The notes beneath the pieces are model-generated. The model was not told the origin of the DNA. It did no database searches and saw only the letters and a program-made list of their open reading frames with translations. From positions 1-54,224 of the forward strand of contig DKKR01000101.1 of NCBI GenBank assembly GCA_002455375.1: 54,224 nt of DNA. The letters are read 5' to 3'. A program made the translations under genes and the position numbers. The DNA is from Bacteroidetes bacterium UBA6661. Its GTDB lineage: Bacteria > Bacteroidota > Bacteroidia > AKYH767-A > OLB10. Below, piece by piece: positions 1-8,826 of this stretch (the first letter of the stretch is position 1; each line of letters begins with the position of its first letter).

Positions 1-1014
1 TGGGAAATGCGTACACGTTTGTTTTTGCGTACTGCAGAATTTTTATGGCAGGAAGGACATACTGCACATGCAACAGCTGAAGAAGCTGTTGAAGAAACAA
101 GAAAAATGCTTGATGTTTATGCTGAATTTGCTGAACAATGGTTAGCTATTCCTGTTGTTAAAGGTGTGAAATCTGCTAACGAACGATTTGCCGGTGCATT
201 GGATACCTATTGCATAGAAGCACTCATGCAGGATGGTAAAGCCCTGCAAGCAGGAACATCACATTTTCTCGGGCAGAATTTTGCAAAAGCATTTGACGTA
301 AAGTTTACTACCAAACAAGGTGTACAGGATTTTGTGTGGGCAACATCATGGGGTGTTTCAACACGACTGATGGGTGCATTAGTGATGGCACATTCTGATG
401 ATGACGGATTGGTGTTACCACCTAAGCTGGCTCCTATTCAGGTTGTCATTGTACCAATTTATAAGAATGATGAGCAGCTGAAACTAGTTTCTGAAATTGC
501 ACTTAAAATCAAAAAGGCACTTACCGCACGTGGCATTAACGTAGTTTATGATGATGATGAACAAGCCAAGCCGGGATGGAAGTTTGCCGAATATGAAATG
601 AAAGGTGTTCCTGTTCGATTGGCAATTGGACCTCGTGATGTAGAAAGTGGCACAGTGGAACTTGCCAGACGCGACACCAAGGAGAAAATGACTGTACAGA
701 TAACAGATATTGAATTAAAGATTGAAAATCTTCTTGAACAAATTCAACAGAATATTTTTAAGAAAGCCGTTGACTTTCGCGATACATCAACGCATGTAGC
801 TGACAGCATGGACGAGTTTATTAAAATACTCGACACTAAGGGTGGATTTGTATTTGCACATTGGGATGGTACAGTGGAGACAGAAGAGAAAATTAAAGAA
901 CAAACAAAAGCTACTATCCGATGTATTCCACTTAACAACAAACAAGAAAAAGGCAAATGCATTCTTACGGGCAAACCCAGCACACAGAGAGTGTTATTTG
1001 CACGAGCTTATTAA
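1..1014 (+). CDS. proS: Prolyl-tRNA synthetase, C-terminal part (5' truncated)
   Basis: The reading frame is open from base 1 (W-E-M-R...), so the gene begins before the window; 337 codons remain. The protein charges tRNA-Pro with proline in the cytoplasm. Visible are the class II catalytic-core end (TSWGVSTR near residue 120), the anticodon-binding domain beginning around APIQVVIVPIY, and a C-terminal domain ending in the sequence FARAY. A C-terminal tyrosine and this extra domain mark the archaeal/eukaryotic-type ProRS, which Bacteroidota use. Only two cysteines remain in the C-terminal domain (IRCIP, GKCIL), so the zinc site of some relatives looks degenerate. The next gene starts 11 bases downstream. 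Confidence 0.95.
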   Translation, partial: WEMRTRLFLRTAEFLWQEGHTAHATAEEAVEETRKMLDVYAEFAEQWLAIPVVKGVKSANERFAGALDTYCIEALMQDGKALQAGTSHFLGQNFAKAFDVKFTTKQGVQDFVWATSWGVSTRLMGALVMAHSDDDGLVLPPKLAPIQVVIVPIYKNDEQLKLVSEIALKIKKALTARGINVVYDDDEQAKPGWKFAEYEMKGVPVRLAIGPRDVESGTVELARRDTKEKMTVQITDIELKIENLLEQIQQNIFKKAVDFRDTSTHVADSMDEFIKILDTKGGFVFAHWDGTVETEEKIKEQTKATIRCIPLNNKQEKGKCILTGKPSTQRVLFARAY

Positions 1015-1025
1015 AATATTAAATT

Positions 1026-1712
1026 ATGGAACCGGCAAACGATAAGATAGCACAACTCATTAAAACACATTTTCCTCTGAACTGTAAAATAGTTGAATTT
1101 ACAACAGGGCATTTTAATGAGATAAAAAACAATCTTAAAAAATTTGTTGATGCTACTGCAACGTATTATCAGGCACCAAACAAACGTCAGCGTATAAAAT
1201 TTTATGATACTGGCAGCAATCAGTGCGAATTGCAATTGGGTGATGACACGTTATGGTTTCATTTGCATCCAAATTTGTTTCGCATAAGCCCTGATAATCC
1301 AGCTTATCGTTATTCCTATCTGCGCGATGATGAATATCGTAGTCGCTGTGCAGTGATACATGTTTATAATTTTCTGTCTGATTCACTTGCCGAGCGCAGG
1401 AGTGATGATTATGGTATGCTCATTGCCAGAATTTTTGTCAACTACGAAAATCATTTTATGGTAGAAGGACGCAAGCAGTTGGGGATGTTGTTTAACGATA
1501 TCAGTAATGATATTTTGACTGAGCAACGATTGAATGATGTACTCGAACAGGTAATTTTATTTTGCTTACAATATGATTTGTTTGCACAACCTTTCGATCA
1601 GGTTCCTGCTATGAGTTATCGTGAAATTTCTTCCGGATCGTTTGGCTCTGCTGTTGCAAGCAGTAAACAACTTGGCTTCAAACTGAAAGCAGAAGATCAT
1701 GATACAGAGTAA
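1026..1712 (+). CDS. Conserved-looking hypothetical protein, 228 aa
   Basis: I do not recognise this family. The protein is soluble-looking, with no signal peptide or membrane segment, and rich in aromatic and charged residues (FHLHPNLFRISPDNPAYRYS around residues 75-95). The C-terminal third is helical-looking. It starts 11 bases after the proS stop with no promoter-like element between, so it is probably co-transcribed with proS. That neighbour is not enough to assign a role. Confidence 0.75.
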   Translation: MEPANDKIAQLIKTHFPLNCKIVEFTTGHFNEIKNNLKKFVDATATYYQAPNKRQRIKFYDTGSNQCELQLGDDTLWFHLHPNLFRISPDNPAYRYSYLRDDEYRSRCAVIHVYNFLSDSLAERRSDDYGMLIARIFVNYENHFMVEGRKQLGMLFNDISNDILTEQRLNDVLEQVILFCLQYDLFAQPFDQVPAMSYREISSGSFGSAVASSKQLGFKLKAEDHDTE

Positions 1713-1771
1713 TCTTTATTCCTTATAACTTCAGGAAGCCGGAATTACAATTACTTGTTTTGACGGTATCT

Positions 1772-3139
1772 TTAAATTTTAATCAATCGCCAATTTTTAG
1801 ATTTCTTTTCGGATTTTAATGTAATAATGTAAGAGCCACCGGGCAAAGCTGAAACATCAACAGCACAATGATATTTTATGTCTTTAGTCATTCTGCTGAT
1901 TTGTTTCCCTGAGATGTCGGTGATAATTATTTCGGAATTGTTTATTATTTCATTCGTAACAATATTGAAAACATTAACAGTTGGATTAGGGAACGTTATC
2001 CAATTTGAAGCCGAATAATCATTAATACCTACTGTAGTAACATTGTGACACGCTGAAGTGTCAGTACATCCATTTGCTGTGATGATAACTGCATAGCTGC
2101 CATTAGCTGTGGCTGTATAGGATTGATTGGTTGCACCCGGTATAGGACTAAAGTTGTTGCTGCAATCTACCCATTGATAAGTTGCTCCGTTCTGCACAGC
2201 TGTTAATAATGCCTGATTCTGATTGACTGTAGTATCATTCGAAAAAAGTGTAAGTCTCACAATGGAGTCGCAGTTGGCAGATGAAACCAGGGTTGCTGTG
2301 TAAACACCCGCCTGTGTTAGTGTTTGTCCGTTAAAAGAATAAGTTTGACCGGAACAAATTGTATCTGTAATGATAGTTGCATTGTCAATGCCATTCACTA
2401 AATTCGATGATGTGCCCGTCATGCTAAAATTTTGCAAAACACCATTGATATGATTTGAAATATCAGGAACGGTAAGTATAGTAGAGTTGTTTCCACCAGC
2501 TATGCCAATGTTCATGTCATAATATAGTTGTAATCCGGGGGAAGTTGCATCCACTTTATTTTTATAAATACATAAAACTTCCTGAGGTGTAAGTGCCCTG
2601 TTCCAAAGTGCCACTTCATCCATCTGACCATCAAGAAGAAAATTAGTACCACTAAAAACAAGATTCCCCATGAAAAATGATGTAGCAGTGCTGGAAATAA
2701 CACCGGATGCGGAAACGGAATCGGTAATTAAGCCATTTCTAAAAAGTCTTAGAAAAGAGCCATCATAAGTTAACGCATATTGCTGCCATGTGTTGAGTTG
2801 CAGTCCTTGCGAAAGAATGTCAAAATTTATACCTGCGCTATTTCGAAAACGAGCTTCAACGGCAGTGGATGAATACTGTAAAACATAGAAATCGGCCACT
2901 GTATTATCTCTGAACCCTGCCAGTCCGTCAAAGTCAGGAAATCCGGGAACAGGATTACGTGGATACACCCAAAAGCTAAGTGAAATTTGCGGTGAATTGG
3001 CAATGAGTGACGAGGCATTTACAGAAACAACCTGATCGTCTATGCCGTCAAAATCAAGAGCATTTTGACTCTGAGCTGATATGGAATTCGTAAATGATGA
3101 TATCAGCATTGCAATTAGAAAAGCATATAGTTTTTTCAT
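1772..3139 (-). CDS. Secreted LamG-domain protein with type IX secretion sorting domain, 455 aa
   Basis: The N-terminus is a signal peptide ending near SISAQ. Residues about 25-205 form a LamG/concanavalin-like fold (ALDFDGIDDQV, SFWVYPRN, GQMDEVALWNRALTPQEV), a carbohydrate- or protein-binding module. It is followed by an Ig/PKD-like stretch (YQWVDCSNNF...GSYAVIITANGCTD). The last about 75 residues are a T9SS type A sorting domain (FPNPTVNVFNI, ITDISGKQI, LPGGSYIITL), which sends the protein through the outer membrane to the cell surface. A strong Shine-Dalgarno-like AAAGGAG precedes the ATG. A TATATTTG element (plus-strand 3165-3172) lies about 26 bases upstream. The ligand is unknown. Confidence 0.88.
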   Translation of the reverse strand: MKKLYAFLIAMLISSFTNSISAQSQNALDFDGIDDQVVSVNASSLIANSPQISLSFWVYPRNPVPGFPDFDGLAGFRDNTVADFYVLQYSSTAVEARFRNSAGINFDILSQGLQLNTWQQYALTYDGSFLRLFRNGLITDSVSASGVISSTATSFFMGNLVFSGTNFLLDGQMDEVALWNRALTPQEVLCIYKNKVDATSPGLQLYYDMNIGIAGGNNSTILTVPDISNHINGVLQNFSMTGTSSNLVNGIDNATIITDTICSGQTYSFNGQTLTQAGVYTATLVSSANCDSIVRLTLFSNDTTVNQNQALLTAVQNGATYQWVDCSNNFSPIPGATNQSYTATANGSYAVIITANGCTDTSACHNVTTVGINDYSASNWITFPNPTVNVFNIVTNEIINNSEIIITDISGKQISRMTKDIKYHCAVDVSALPGGSYIITLKSEKKSKNWRLIKI

Positions 3140-3164
3140 CTCCTTTAGTGTTTATTAATTTTTA

Positions 3165-3172
3165 CAAATATA
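3165..3172 (-). promoter_or_regulatory. Promoter -7 element TATATTTG
   Basis: This matches the Bacteroidota -7 consensus TAnnTTTG, reading toward the LamG/T9SS gene that starts at 3139. I found no TTG -33 element at the usual spacing. Confidence 0.45.
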
Positions 3173-3374
3173 AAAACATTCAGTTCTTATTTTCCTGATT
3201 TTGTTGTAGTTAAAATTCGCTCTTAAAGATAGAAGTATTAATGATAAGTAAAATTTAACTGAGAATTCTTGTAACAGGTTTAAATTGCATAATTTGTAAA
3301 AACATGAAATGTAAAAAGTAATTAAATAAAGTTGATTTATTGAAGTTCTTTTCAATAAAGCCGATTCAAAACAT

Positions 3375-3382
3375 TACTTTTG
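3375..3382 (+). promoter_or_regulatory. Promoter -7 element TACTTTTG of pyrG
   Basis: This is a perfect TAnnTTTG match 26 bases before the ATG at 3409. Its position argues against the upstream in-frame start at 3340, which would put the promoter inside the gene. Confidence 0.6.
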
Positions 3383-3408
3383 CATCCCGTATCACCACAA
3401 CCTTACTT

Positions 3409-5031
3409 ATGAGCGCTGTAAAGTATGTTTTTGTAACCGGTGGTGTTTCTTCATCATTAGGCAAAGGAATTATTTCTGCTTCTCTTGCCAAATTGTTGCA
3501 GGCACGCGGCTACCGGGTTACCATCCAAAAACTGGACCCCTACATCAATGTTGATCCGGGCACACTAAATCCCTATGAACATGGAGAATGTTATGTTACC
3601 AATGATGGTGCAGAAACAGATCTCGACCTTGGACATTATGAACGTTTTTTAAATGTTCCCACATCACAGGCAAATAACGTTACCACCGGTCGCATTTATC
3701 AAACGGTTATCAATAAAGAACGTGAAGGAGCTTTTTTGGGTAAAACGGTTCAGGTAATTCCACATATTACCGATGAAATTAAAAGACGTATAAAAATACT
3801 CGGTGAAACAGGTGAGTATGATATTGTAATTACTGAAATTGGTGGAACTGTTGGTGATATTGAGTCATTGCCTTTTGTGGAAGCTATTCGTCAAATGATT
3901 TGGGAGATGGGCAGCAATTGTTGTGTTATTCATCTTACACTTTTGCCTTACTTAAATGTTACAGGCGAATTAAAGACTAAGCCCACACAGCACTCGGTAA
4001 AAACCATGCTTGAATATGGTGTACAACCCGATATTTTGGTTTGCCGCAGCGAAAAATCCATTGGAGCCGATTTGCGCAGAAAAATTGCTTTGTTCTGTAA
4101 TGTAAATGTCAATGCAGTTATTGAAGCTGTTGACGCAAGCAGCATTTACGAAGTTCCGCTGCACATGCTCAAAGAGCAGTTGGATAAAGTTGTGCTCAAT
4201 AAACTAAAACTTTCCTTCAGGCAAGAACCTGACCTCACAGTATGGAAAGCTTTTTTAGGAAAATTAAAACATCCTGTTTCTGAAGTAAAAATCGGGTTGA
4301 TAGGAAAATATATTGAGCTGAAAGATGCCTATAAATCTATTGCCGAAGCATTTATTCATGCAGGTGTTGCTAATGAGTGCAAGTTGAATATTGAGTGGAT
4401 ACATTCAGAAAAAATTGAAGAACAAAATGTTGCCGATAAGCTAAAAGGATTGTCAGGAATATTGGTGGCTCCCGGTTTTGGCGACAGAGGTATTGAAGGA
4501 AAAATTGCAGCTATAAAGTATGCAAGAGAAAATAAAATTCCTTTTCTTGGAATTTGTTTGGGTATGCAATGTGCAGTAGTAGAGTTTGCCCGCAATGTGC
4601 TCGGACTGAAAGATGCACACAGTTCAGAAATGAATAAGGAGACAAAAAATCCTGTTATTGATTTGATGGCAAAACAAAAGGAAATTTCTGCAAAAGGTGG
4701 TACCATGCGCCTTGGAGAATATCCATGTTCTTTGGCAAAAAGCAGTAAAGTGGCGCAAGCCTATGGCAAAACTAAAATCTATGAACGCCATCGTCACCGT
4801 TATGAGTTTAACAGCAAGTATCAGAAAAGATTTGAAGATGCAGGAATGATTGCTACAGGAATAAACCCTGCTGACAACCTGGTAGAGATTGTTGAAATAA
4901 AAAATCATCCTTGGTTTGTAGGTGTTCAGTTTCATCCCGAATATAAGAGTACGGTAGAAAATCCACATCCGCTATTTGTAAGATTTGTAAAGGCAGCCAG
5001 CGAATTTGCCAAAGGCGCCATTCAGATTTAA
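3409..5031 (+). CDS. pyrG: CTP synthase, 540 aa
   Basis: Converts UTP to CTP using ATP and glutamine, the last step of pyrimidine nucleotide synthesis. The N-terminal amidoligase domain begins MSAVKYVFVTGGVSSSLGKG with its nucleotide-binding loop. It is followed by the typical EHGECYVTNDGAETDLDLGHYERF region. The C-terminal class I glutamine amidotransferase has the nucleophile Cys in GICLGMQC and the catalytic His-Pro-Glu in FHPEYKS. Length is normal. The start at 3409 is preferred over the in-frame codon at 3340 because the latter adds 23 non-homologous residues and lies upstream of the promoter element. The stop codon overlaps that of the convergent lipoprotein gene. Confidence 0.97.
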   Translation: MSAVKYVFVTGGVSSSLGKGIISASLAKLLQARGYRVTIQKLDPYINVDPGTLNPYEHGECYVTNDGAETDLDLGHYERFLNVPTSQANNVTTGRIYQTVINKEREGAFLGKTVQVIPHITDEIKRRIKILGETGEYDIVITEIGGTVGDIESLPFVEAIRQMIWEMGSNCCVIHLTLLPYLNVTGELKTKPTQHSVKTMLEYGVQPDILVCRSEKSIGADLRRKIALFCNVNVNAVIEAVDASSIYEVPLHMLKEQLDKVVLNKLKLSFRQEPDLTVWKAFLGKLKHPVSEVKIGLIGKYIELKDAYKSIAEAFIHAGVANECKLNIEWIHSEKIEEQNVADKLKGLSGILVAPGFGDRGIEGKIAAIKYARENKIPFLGICLGMQCAVVEFARNVLGLKDAHSSEMNKETKNPVIDLMAKQKEISAKGGTMRLGEYPCSLAKSSKVAQAYGKTKIYERHRHRYEFNSKYQKRFEDAGMIATGINPADNLVEIVEIKNHPWFVGVQFHPEYKSTVENPHPLFVRFVKAASEFAKGAIQI

Positions 5032-5960
5032 GGCAGTTGCTCTAATTCTGTTTTTAATGCCGGTAAGGTAATGGAATTCATTACTAACGGTACGGATATA
5101 TCAGTGCTAACGATGACAGATGATTTAGAAAAGAAATAACTATCGTTGACCTTCGACAATGCCAGAACCGTTACATTGAGATTGACAGGAAAGTTTTCTA
5201 CTTCCCACACTCCTAAAGTAACAGATTTTGCTTTGCAAATGGTGTTGCTGCCATTAACAGAAACAAAAACCGCAGTATTGGAAGTTTCATAGTCTGTTCC
5301 TGTATCAATAGTAATTTTTTTTCTGCTACTATTACTAAAAACCGGTTCTGCTGCATTTTGCCAGCCTGTATTTTTCATCACATAGGCATAGTGCGATTGA
5401 TTGGAAGAGGATAACAGATTAATCATTTGTGTATCGGCATCAGCAGTCCATGAAACATCGCTACTATTATTTTCAAGAGGTAATGAACTGCTGTAATAAC
5501 GATGCAGCATCTGTCCGTTGCCAAAAGTAGAATTGAGAAAAAAGTTGATGGTTTTGCCATTAGATAAACTTAATGCAACATCATTCTGATAAGCCGCAAG
5601 ATAAAAAATGCCTCCTGTTGATAAGAATTTACTGCCGGACATGGTAGTGAGGTTGCTGAGGATAAGATCGCTTTTGCTCACACATTCACGCAGTTTGATG
5701 TCAATATTACCTGTAACTGCACTGCCATCCTTTTTAGTAAAACTGTTGGCTGAAATAATAAACGTATTGCCCATTGCCGTAGTTTGATTGATGTTGGCAG
5801 CAGATGAAAAAGAAAATTGTTGCACAGGAGCCCCTGTTTCACTGAAAAATTGCTCAATATCTTTTACAGGAGTATCGTATTTATTTCCTTCTTTTTTGCA
5901 GGATATAGTAGCAAGACAGGAAAATAGCATAAGAAAGAAAACAGAAAAACGATGATGCAT
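5028..5960 (-). CDS. Lipoprotein of unknown function, 310 aa
   Basis: The signal peptide ends in a lipobox (CLATISC, Cys near residue 21) followed by KKEG, so the protein is probably anchored in the outer membrane. The body contains a domain often seen in Bacteroidota surface lipoproteins (GNTFIISANSFTKKDGSAVTG, DIKLRECVSKSDLI, FLSTGGIFYLAA). I recall no named function for it. It converges with pyrG and their stop codons overlap by four bases. A TACCTTTA promoter-like element lies at 5987-5994. Confidence 0.8.
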   Translation of the reverse strand: MHHRFSVFFLMLFSCLATISCKKEGNKYDTPVKDIEQFFSETGAPVQQFSFSSAANINQTTAMGNTFIISANSFTKKDGSAVTGNIDIKLRECVSKSDLILSNLTTMSGSKFLSTGGIFYLAAYQNDVALSLSNGKTINFFLNSTFGNGQMLHRYYSSSLPLENNSSDVSWTADADTQMINLLSSSNQSHYAYVMKNTGWQNAAEPVFSNSSRKKITIDTGTDYETSNTAVFVSVNGSNTICKAKSVTLGVWEVENFPVNLNVTVLALSKVNDSYFFSKSSVIVSTDISVPLVMNSITLPALKTELEQLP

Positions 5961-6333
5961 TATTTAGAACTTTATATGCAATAATATAAAGGTAAACAGT
6001 ATAAGTCAATAGACTTGCAACAGAGTTATAATTGATTTTTACACAGCATAAAAAATAAGAATGTTTAAAAATCAATAGAGTAAGACATTGAGAGTCATCA
6101 CTGGTAGGAAATAACACCGTTTTTTTGCCGAAGCAGAAAAAGCATGCTTCCGCTTATTTAGGTTTTACTTCAAAAATACTTTGTTTTTTTAAACCAAGTT
6201 ATGTTCATTATCAAACAACTGAATAGTGTAATGTACCCCATTCTTTAAAGTGGGTTTTGGGGAGCATTAAACTCCAAACTTTTGCATTAAAATAAGAAAT
6301 ATCACAAAGCGTAAGAACTGCTATCTTCGCAGC
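5961..6333. other. Intergenic region between lipoprotein gene and surE
   Basis: This 373-base AT-rich gap separates divergent genes. It holds a minus-strand -7-like element TACCTTTA (plus TAAAGGTA, 5987-5994) for the lipoprotein and a plus-strand TATCTTCG at 6322-6329 for surE. An imperfect 9-bp hairpin lies at 6127-6153 with no convincing U-tract. I see no coding sequence in it. Confidence 0.5.
6322..6329 (+). promoter_or_regulatory. Promoter -7-like element TATCTTCG before surE
   Basis: One mismatch to TAnnTTTG. It ends only 4 bases before the surE ATG, so transcription would start at or within a few bases of the start codon. The same TTCG variant occurs before the porin-like gene at 46202-46209. 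Confidence 0.4.
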
Positions 6334-7104
6334 ATGTCAAAACCAACAATTTTAGTTACCAATGATGATGGCATAACAGCCAATGGCATACATGCCTTAG
6401 TGGAGGCCATGCGCGAAATAGGCCATGTTATTGTTGTTGCACCGGACAGCCCACAGTCAGGCATGGGTCATGCCATCACTATTCATAATCCGCTTCGTCT
6501 GCATAAAGTAGATGTGTTTAAAGGTATTGATGCATGGCAATGCAGTGGTACACCTGTTGATTGTGTAAAACTGGCTGTCAATAAAATTTTAAATCGCAAG
6601 CCCGATATCTGTGTAAGCGGAATCAATCACGGTAGTAACTCATCCATCAATGTTATTTATTCAGGAACCATGTCTGCTGCTATGGAGGGTGCCATAGAGG
6701 GTATTCCAAGCATTGGTTTTTCCTTGTTAAACTATAAGTTTGATGCTGACTTTTCAGCAGCACGTCATTTTGCAGGTGTTGTCACCCGTGCTGTGTTGCA
6801 AGGCGGACCCTGGCGCGAACTTTTACTTAATGTAAATATTCCTTACCTGCCGCTTAATGAAATGAAGGGAATAAAAATATGCCGTCAGGCAATGGCCAAG
6901 TGGAAAGAGGAGTTTGATGAAAGATTAGACCCTGCGCAACAAAAATATTATTGGCTTACCGGAAAGTTTATTAATCCTGATTTGGGAGAAGATACTGATG
7001 AATGGGCTTTGGCCAATGGCTATGTTTCTGTAGTTCCTGTTGAGTTTGATTTTACGGCACATCATGCCATCCCCGTATTAAACAAATTGCAGTGGAATGC
7101 TTAA
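6334..7104 (+). CDS. surE: 5'-nucleotidase SurE, 256 aa
   Basis: Metal-dependent survival protein that removes 5' or 3' phosphate from nucleoside monophosphates. The N-terminal ILVTNDDGI carries the metal-binding Asp-Asp pair. APDSPQSGMGHAIT, SGTPVDCVKLA and SGINHGSNSSINVIYSGTMS complete the family signature. Length is normal. It is the first gene of a compact plus-strand cluster with two small membrane proteins and lpxB. The next gene overlaps it by 8 bases (ATGCTTAA). Confidence 0.95.
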   Translation: MSKPTILVTNDDGITANGIHALVEAMREIGHVIVVAPDSPQSGMGHAITIHNPLRLHKVDVFKGIDAWQCSGTPVDCVKLAVNKILNRKPDICVSGINHGSNSSINVIYSGTMSAAMEGAIEGIPSIGFSLLNYKFDADFSAARHFAGVVTRAVLQGGPWRELLLNVNIPYLPLNEMKGIKICRQAMAKWKEEFDERLDPAQQKYYWLTGKFINPDLGEDTDEWALANGYVSVVPVEFDFTAHHAIPVLNKLQWNA

Positions 7105-7381
7105 AAAAATCCCTGACACATTCCATATTGGCGCCATATCAGCATTGGTTTTGTCAGTCCTTGCATGGCTGCTTATCAGCCGTACCGAATCATTTATTGT
7201 AGCATCTGCATTAAAAGATTATCTGGCATTTCCACGATTGTATTTTATTGTGTTTGCTTTGCAGCTTGTTTTTTTACGCATAATGATGGTCAATTTGCAA
7301 AAACAACATTTTGCCCGTGGATGGATGTTTAGTGTTTTTATTTTTGCACTGTTTGTATTTTATCTGATAAAAAAATCATAA
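7097..7381 (+). CDS. Small membrane protein, 94 aa, unknown
   Basis: No family recognised. There are about three hydrophobic segments (residues roughly 10-27, 44-64 and 74-91) and a basic C-terminal tail (IKKS). The start overlaps the surE stop by 8 bases, indicating translational coupling. The next gene starts 2 bases after its stop. Its place inside a surE-lpxB operon suggests, but does not show, an envelope role. Confidence 0.75.
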   Translation: MLKKIPDTFHIGAISALVLSVLAWLLISRTESFIVASALKDYLAFPRLYFIVFALQLVFLRIMMVNLQKQHFARGWMFSVFIFALFVFYLIKKS

Positions 7382-7383
7382 TC

Positions 7384-7671
7384 ATGTTCAGTAAAGATAA
7401 GTTTATAACAGGATTCATTAGTGGCCTCATTGCACCGGTTGCCGGTTTTTATCTCTATTATATTGCACTATTCCGTCAGATGGATTTTACCGGATTTTAC
7501 AACACCTTGGTTTCAAACAACACGCTTGCTGCAGCTATCAGTTTGAGTTTGCTTGCTAACCTGGCACTGTTCTTTGTGTTCGATAAATTTGGTAAGCTAA
7601 ATGGTTCGCGCGGTGTCATTGCTGCAACATTCATTTATGGATTTTATATTGTTTATCTTAAATTTATCTAA
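7384..7671 (+). CDS. Small membrane protein, 95 aa, unknown
   Basis: No family recognised. Three hydrophobic segments are visible (about residues 8-28, 44-67 and 77-94), with a GLIAPVAGFYLYY segment near the N-terminus. It sits 2 bases after the preceding membrane protein and 5 bases before lpxB. Its size and topology resemble its neighbour, so the two may work as a pair. The sequences are not obviously duplicates. Confidence 0.75.
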   Translation: MFSKDKFITGFISGLIAPVAGFYLYYIALFRQMDFTGFYNTLVSNNTLAAAISLSLLANLALFFVFDKFGKLNGSRGVIAATFIYGFYIVYLKFI

Positions 7672-7676
7672 TCCTG

Positions 7677-8792
7677 ATGCGCTACTATATCATTGCCGGT
7701 GAAGCCTCAGGCGATTTACATGCATCCAATCTGGTATTGCAACTGCGTAAATTCGATACAGAGGCTGTAATGCGCGGATGGGGAGGCGATAAGATGCAGG
7801 AAGCAGGAGTGGAAATCGTAAAACACTATCGCGATCTGGCATTTATGGGATTTGTAGAAGTGTTTAAAAACCTGCGTACAATTTTGCGCAATCTTGAAAA
7901 TTGTAAAGAAGATATTCTTGCATTTAATCCTGATGTAGTTATTTTAGTTGACTATCCGGGCTTCAACCTGCGCATTGCAGAGTTTCTGAAGAAGAAAAAT
8001 ATTAAGGTGTTTTACTATATCTCACCTCAGGTTTGGGCATGGAAGCAGTCGCGTGTACATAAAATAAAGCGTGATGTGGATAAGATGTTTGTGATATTAC
8101 CTTTCGAAAAAGATTTTTATAAAAAGTTCGGTTTTGATGTTGTATTTGCCGGACATCCGCTATTAGACGAAATTGTAAAAATCAAAAATCAACCGGCCAA
8201 GGCATTGTCGCAGTTAAATAAAGATAAAAAAATTATTGCACTGTTGCCTGGCAGTCGTATGCAGGAAATAAAAGAAATGCTTCCTGTGATGCTGAAAGCT
8301 GTCTCTACCTTTAAAAATTTTAATCCTGTAATTGCAGCAGCACCCAACATTCCTGATGCCTTTTATCAGTCAATGGCCGATAAAGACATTACCATTGTAC
8401 ATGGACGCACCTATGATATTTTGCAGCATGCTTATGCTGCTTTGGTAACAAGTGGTACAGCAACATTAGAAACAGCATTGTTTAAAGTACCTGAAATTGT
8501 ATGCTATAAAGGAAACCGTTTTTCATACCTTATAGCGCGACAATTGGTTAAGGTGAAATATATTTCTTTAGTAAACCTTATTCTTGACCGCATGTTGGTA
8601 AAGGAGCTCATTCAGGACGACATGAATGAAAAAACGCTGACAACAGAAATGAGATTGTTGCTTGAAGACGAAAAGTACAGAAGCAACATTCTTGCAGGTT
8701 ATGATGAGTTGGAAGCTATGTTAGGCATGGCTGGCGCTTCTGAAAAAACAGCACGAAAAATGGTTGATTTGCTGAAGGGGACTAGTGTTTAA
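7677..8792 (+). CDS. lpxB: Lipid-A-disaccharide synthase, 371 aa
   Basis: Membrane-associated GT19 glycosyltransferase that joins UDP-2,3-diacylglucosamine and lipid X into the lipid A disaccharide. Family motifs visible are IIAGEASGDLHASNL at the N-terminus, the DLAFMGFVEV region, DYPGFNLRIA, YYISPQVWAWKQSR, FAGHPLLDE and LLPGSRMQEI. A SGTATLETALF segment lies near residue 262. Length is normal. It is last in the surE cluster and tightly spaced. Together with kdtA at 12535 it shows the organism makes lipid A with Kdo. Confidence 0.97.
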   Translation: MRYYIIAGEASGDLHASNLVLQLRKFDTEAVMRGWGGDKMQEAGVEIVKHYRDLAFMGFVEVFKNLRTILRNLENCKEDILAFNPDVVILVDYPGFNLRIAEFLKKKNIKVFYYISPQVWAWKQSRVHKIKRDVDKMFVILPFEKDFYKKFGFDVVFAGHPLLDEIVKIKNQPAKALSQLNKDKKIIALLPGSRMQEIKEMLPVMLKAVSTFKNFNPVIAAAPNIPDAFYQSMADKDITIVHGRTYDILQHAYAALVTSGTATLETALFKVPEIVCYKGNRFSYLIARQLVKVKYISLVNLILDRMLVKELIQDDMNEKTLTTEMRLLLEDEKYRSNILAGYDELEAMLGMAGASEKTARKMVDLLKGTSV

Positions 8793-8826
8793 TAAAATTT
8801 ATTTACCTTTATGCTAAATTTTTTTT

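Noticed and set aside
3340..3408. N-terminal extension of pyrG
   Set aside because: The -7 promoter element lies inside it, and CTP synthases begin near the MSAVKYVFVTGG segment.
6127..6153. Hairpin upstream of surE considered as a terminator
   Set aside because: The stem has a mismatch and only TTATTT follows, and no plus-strand gene ends there.
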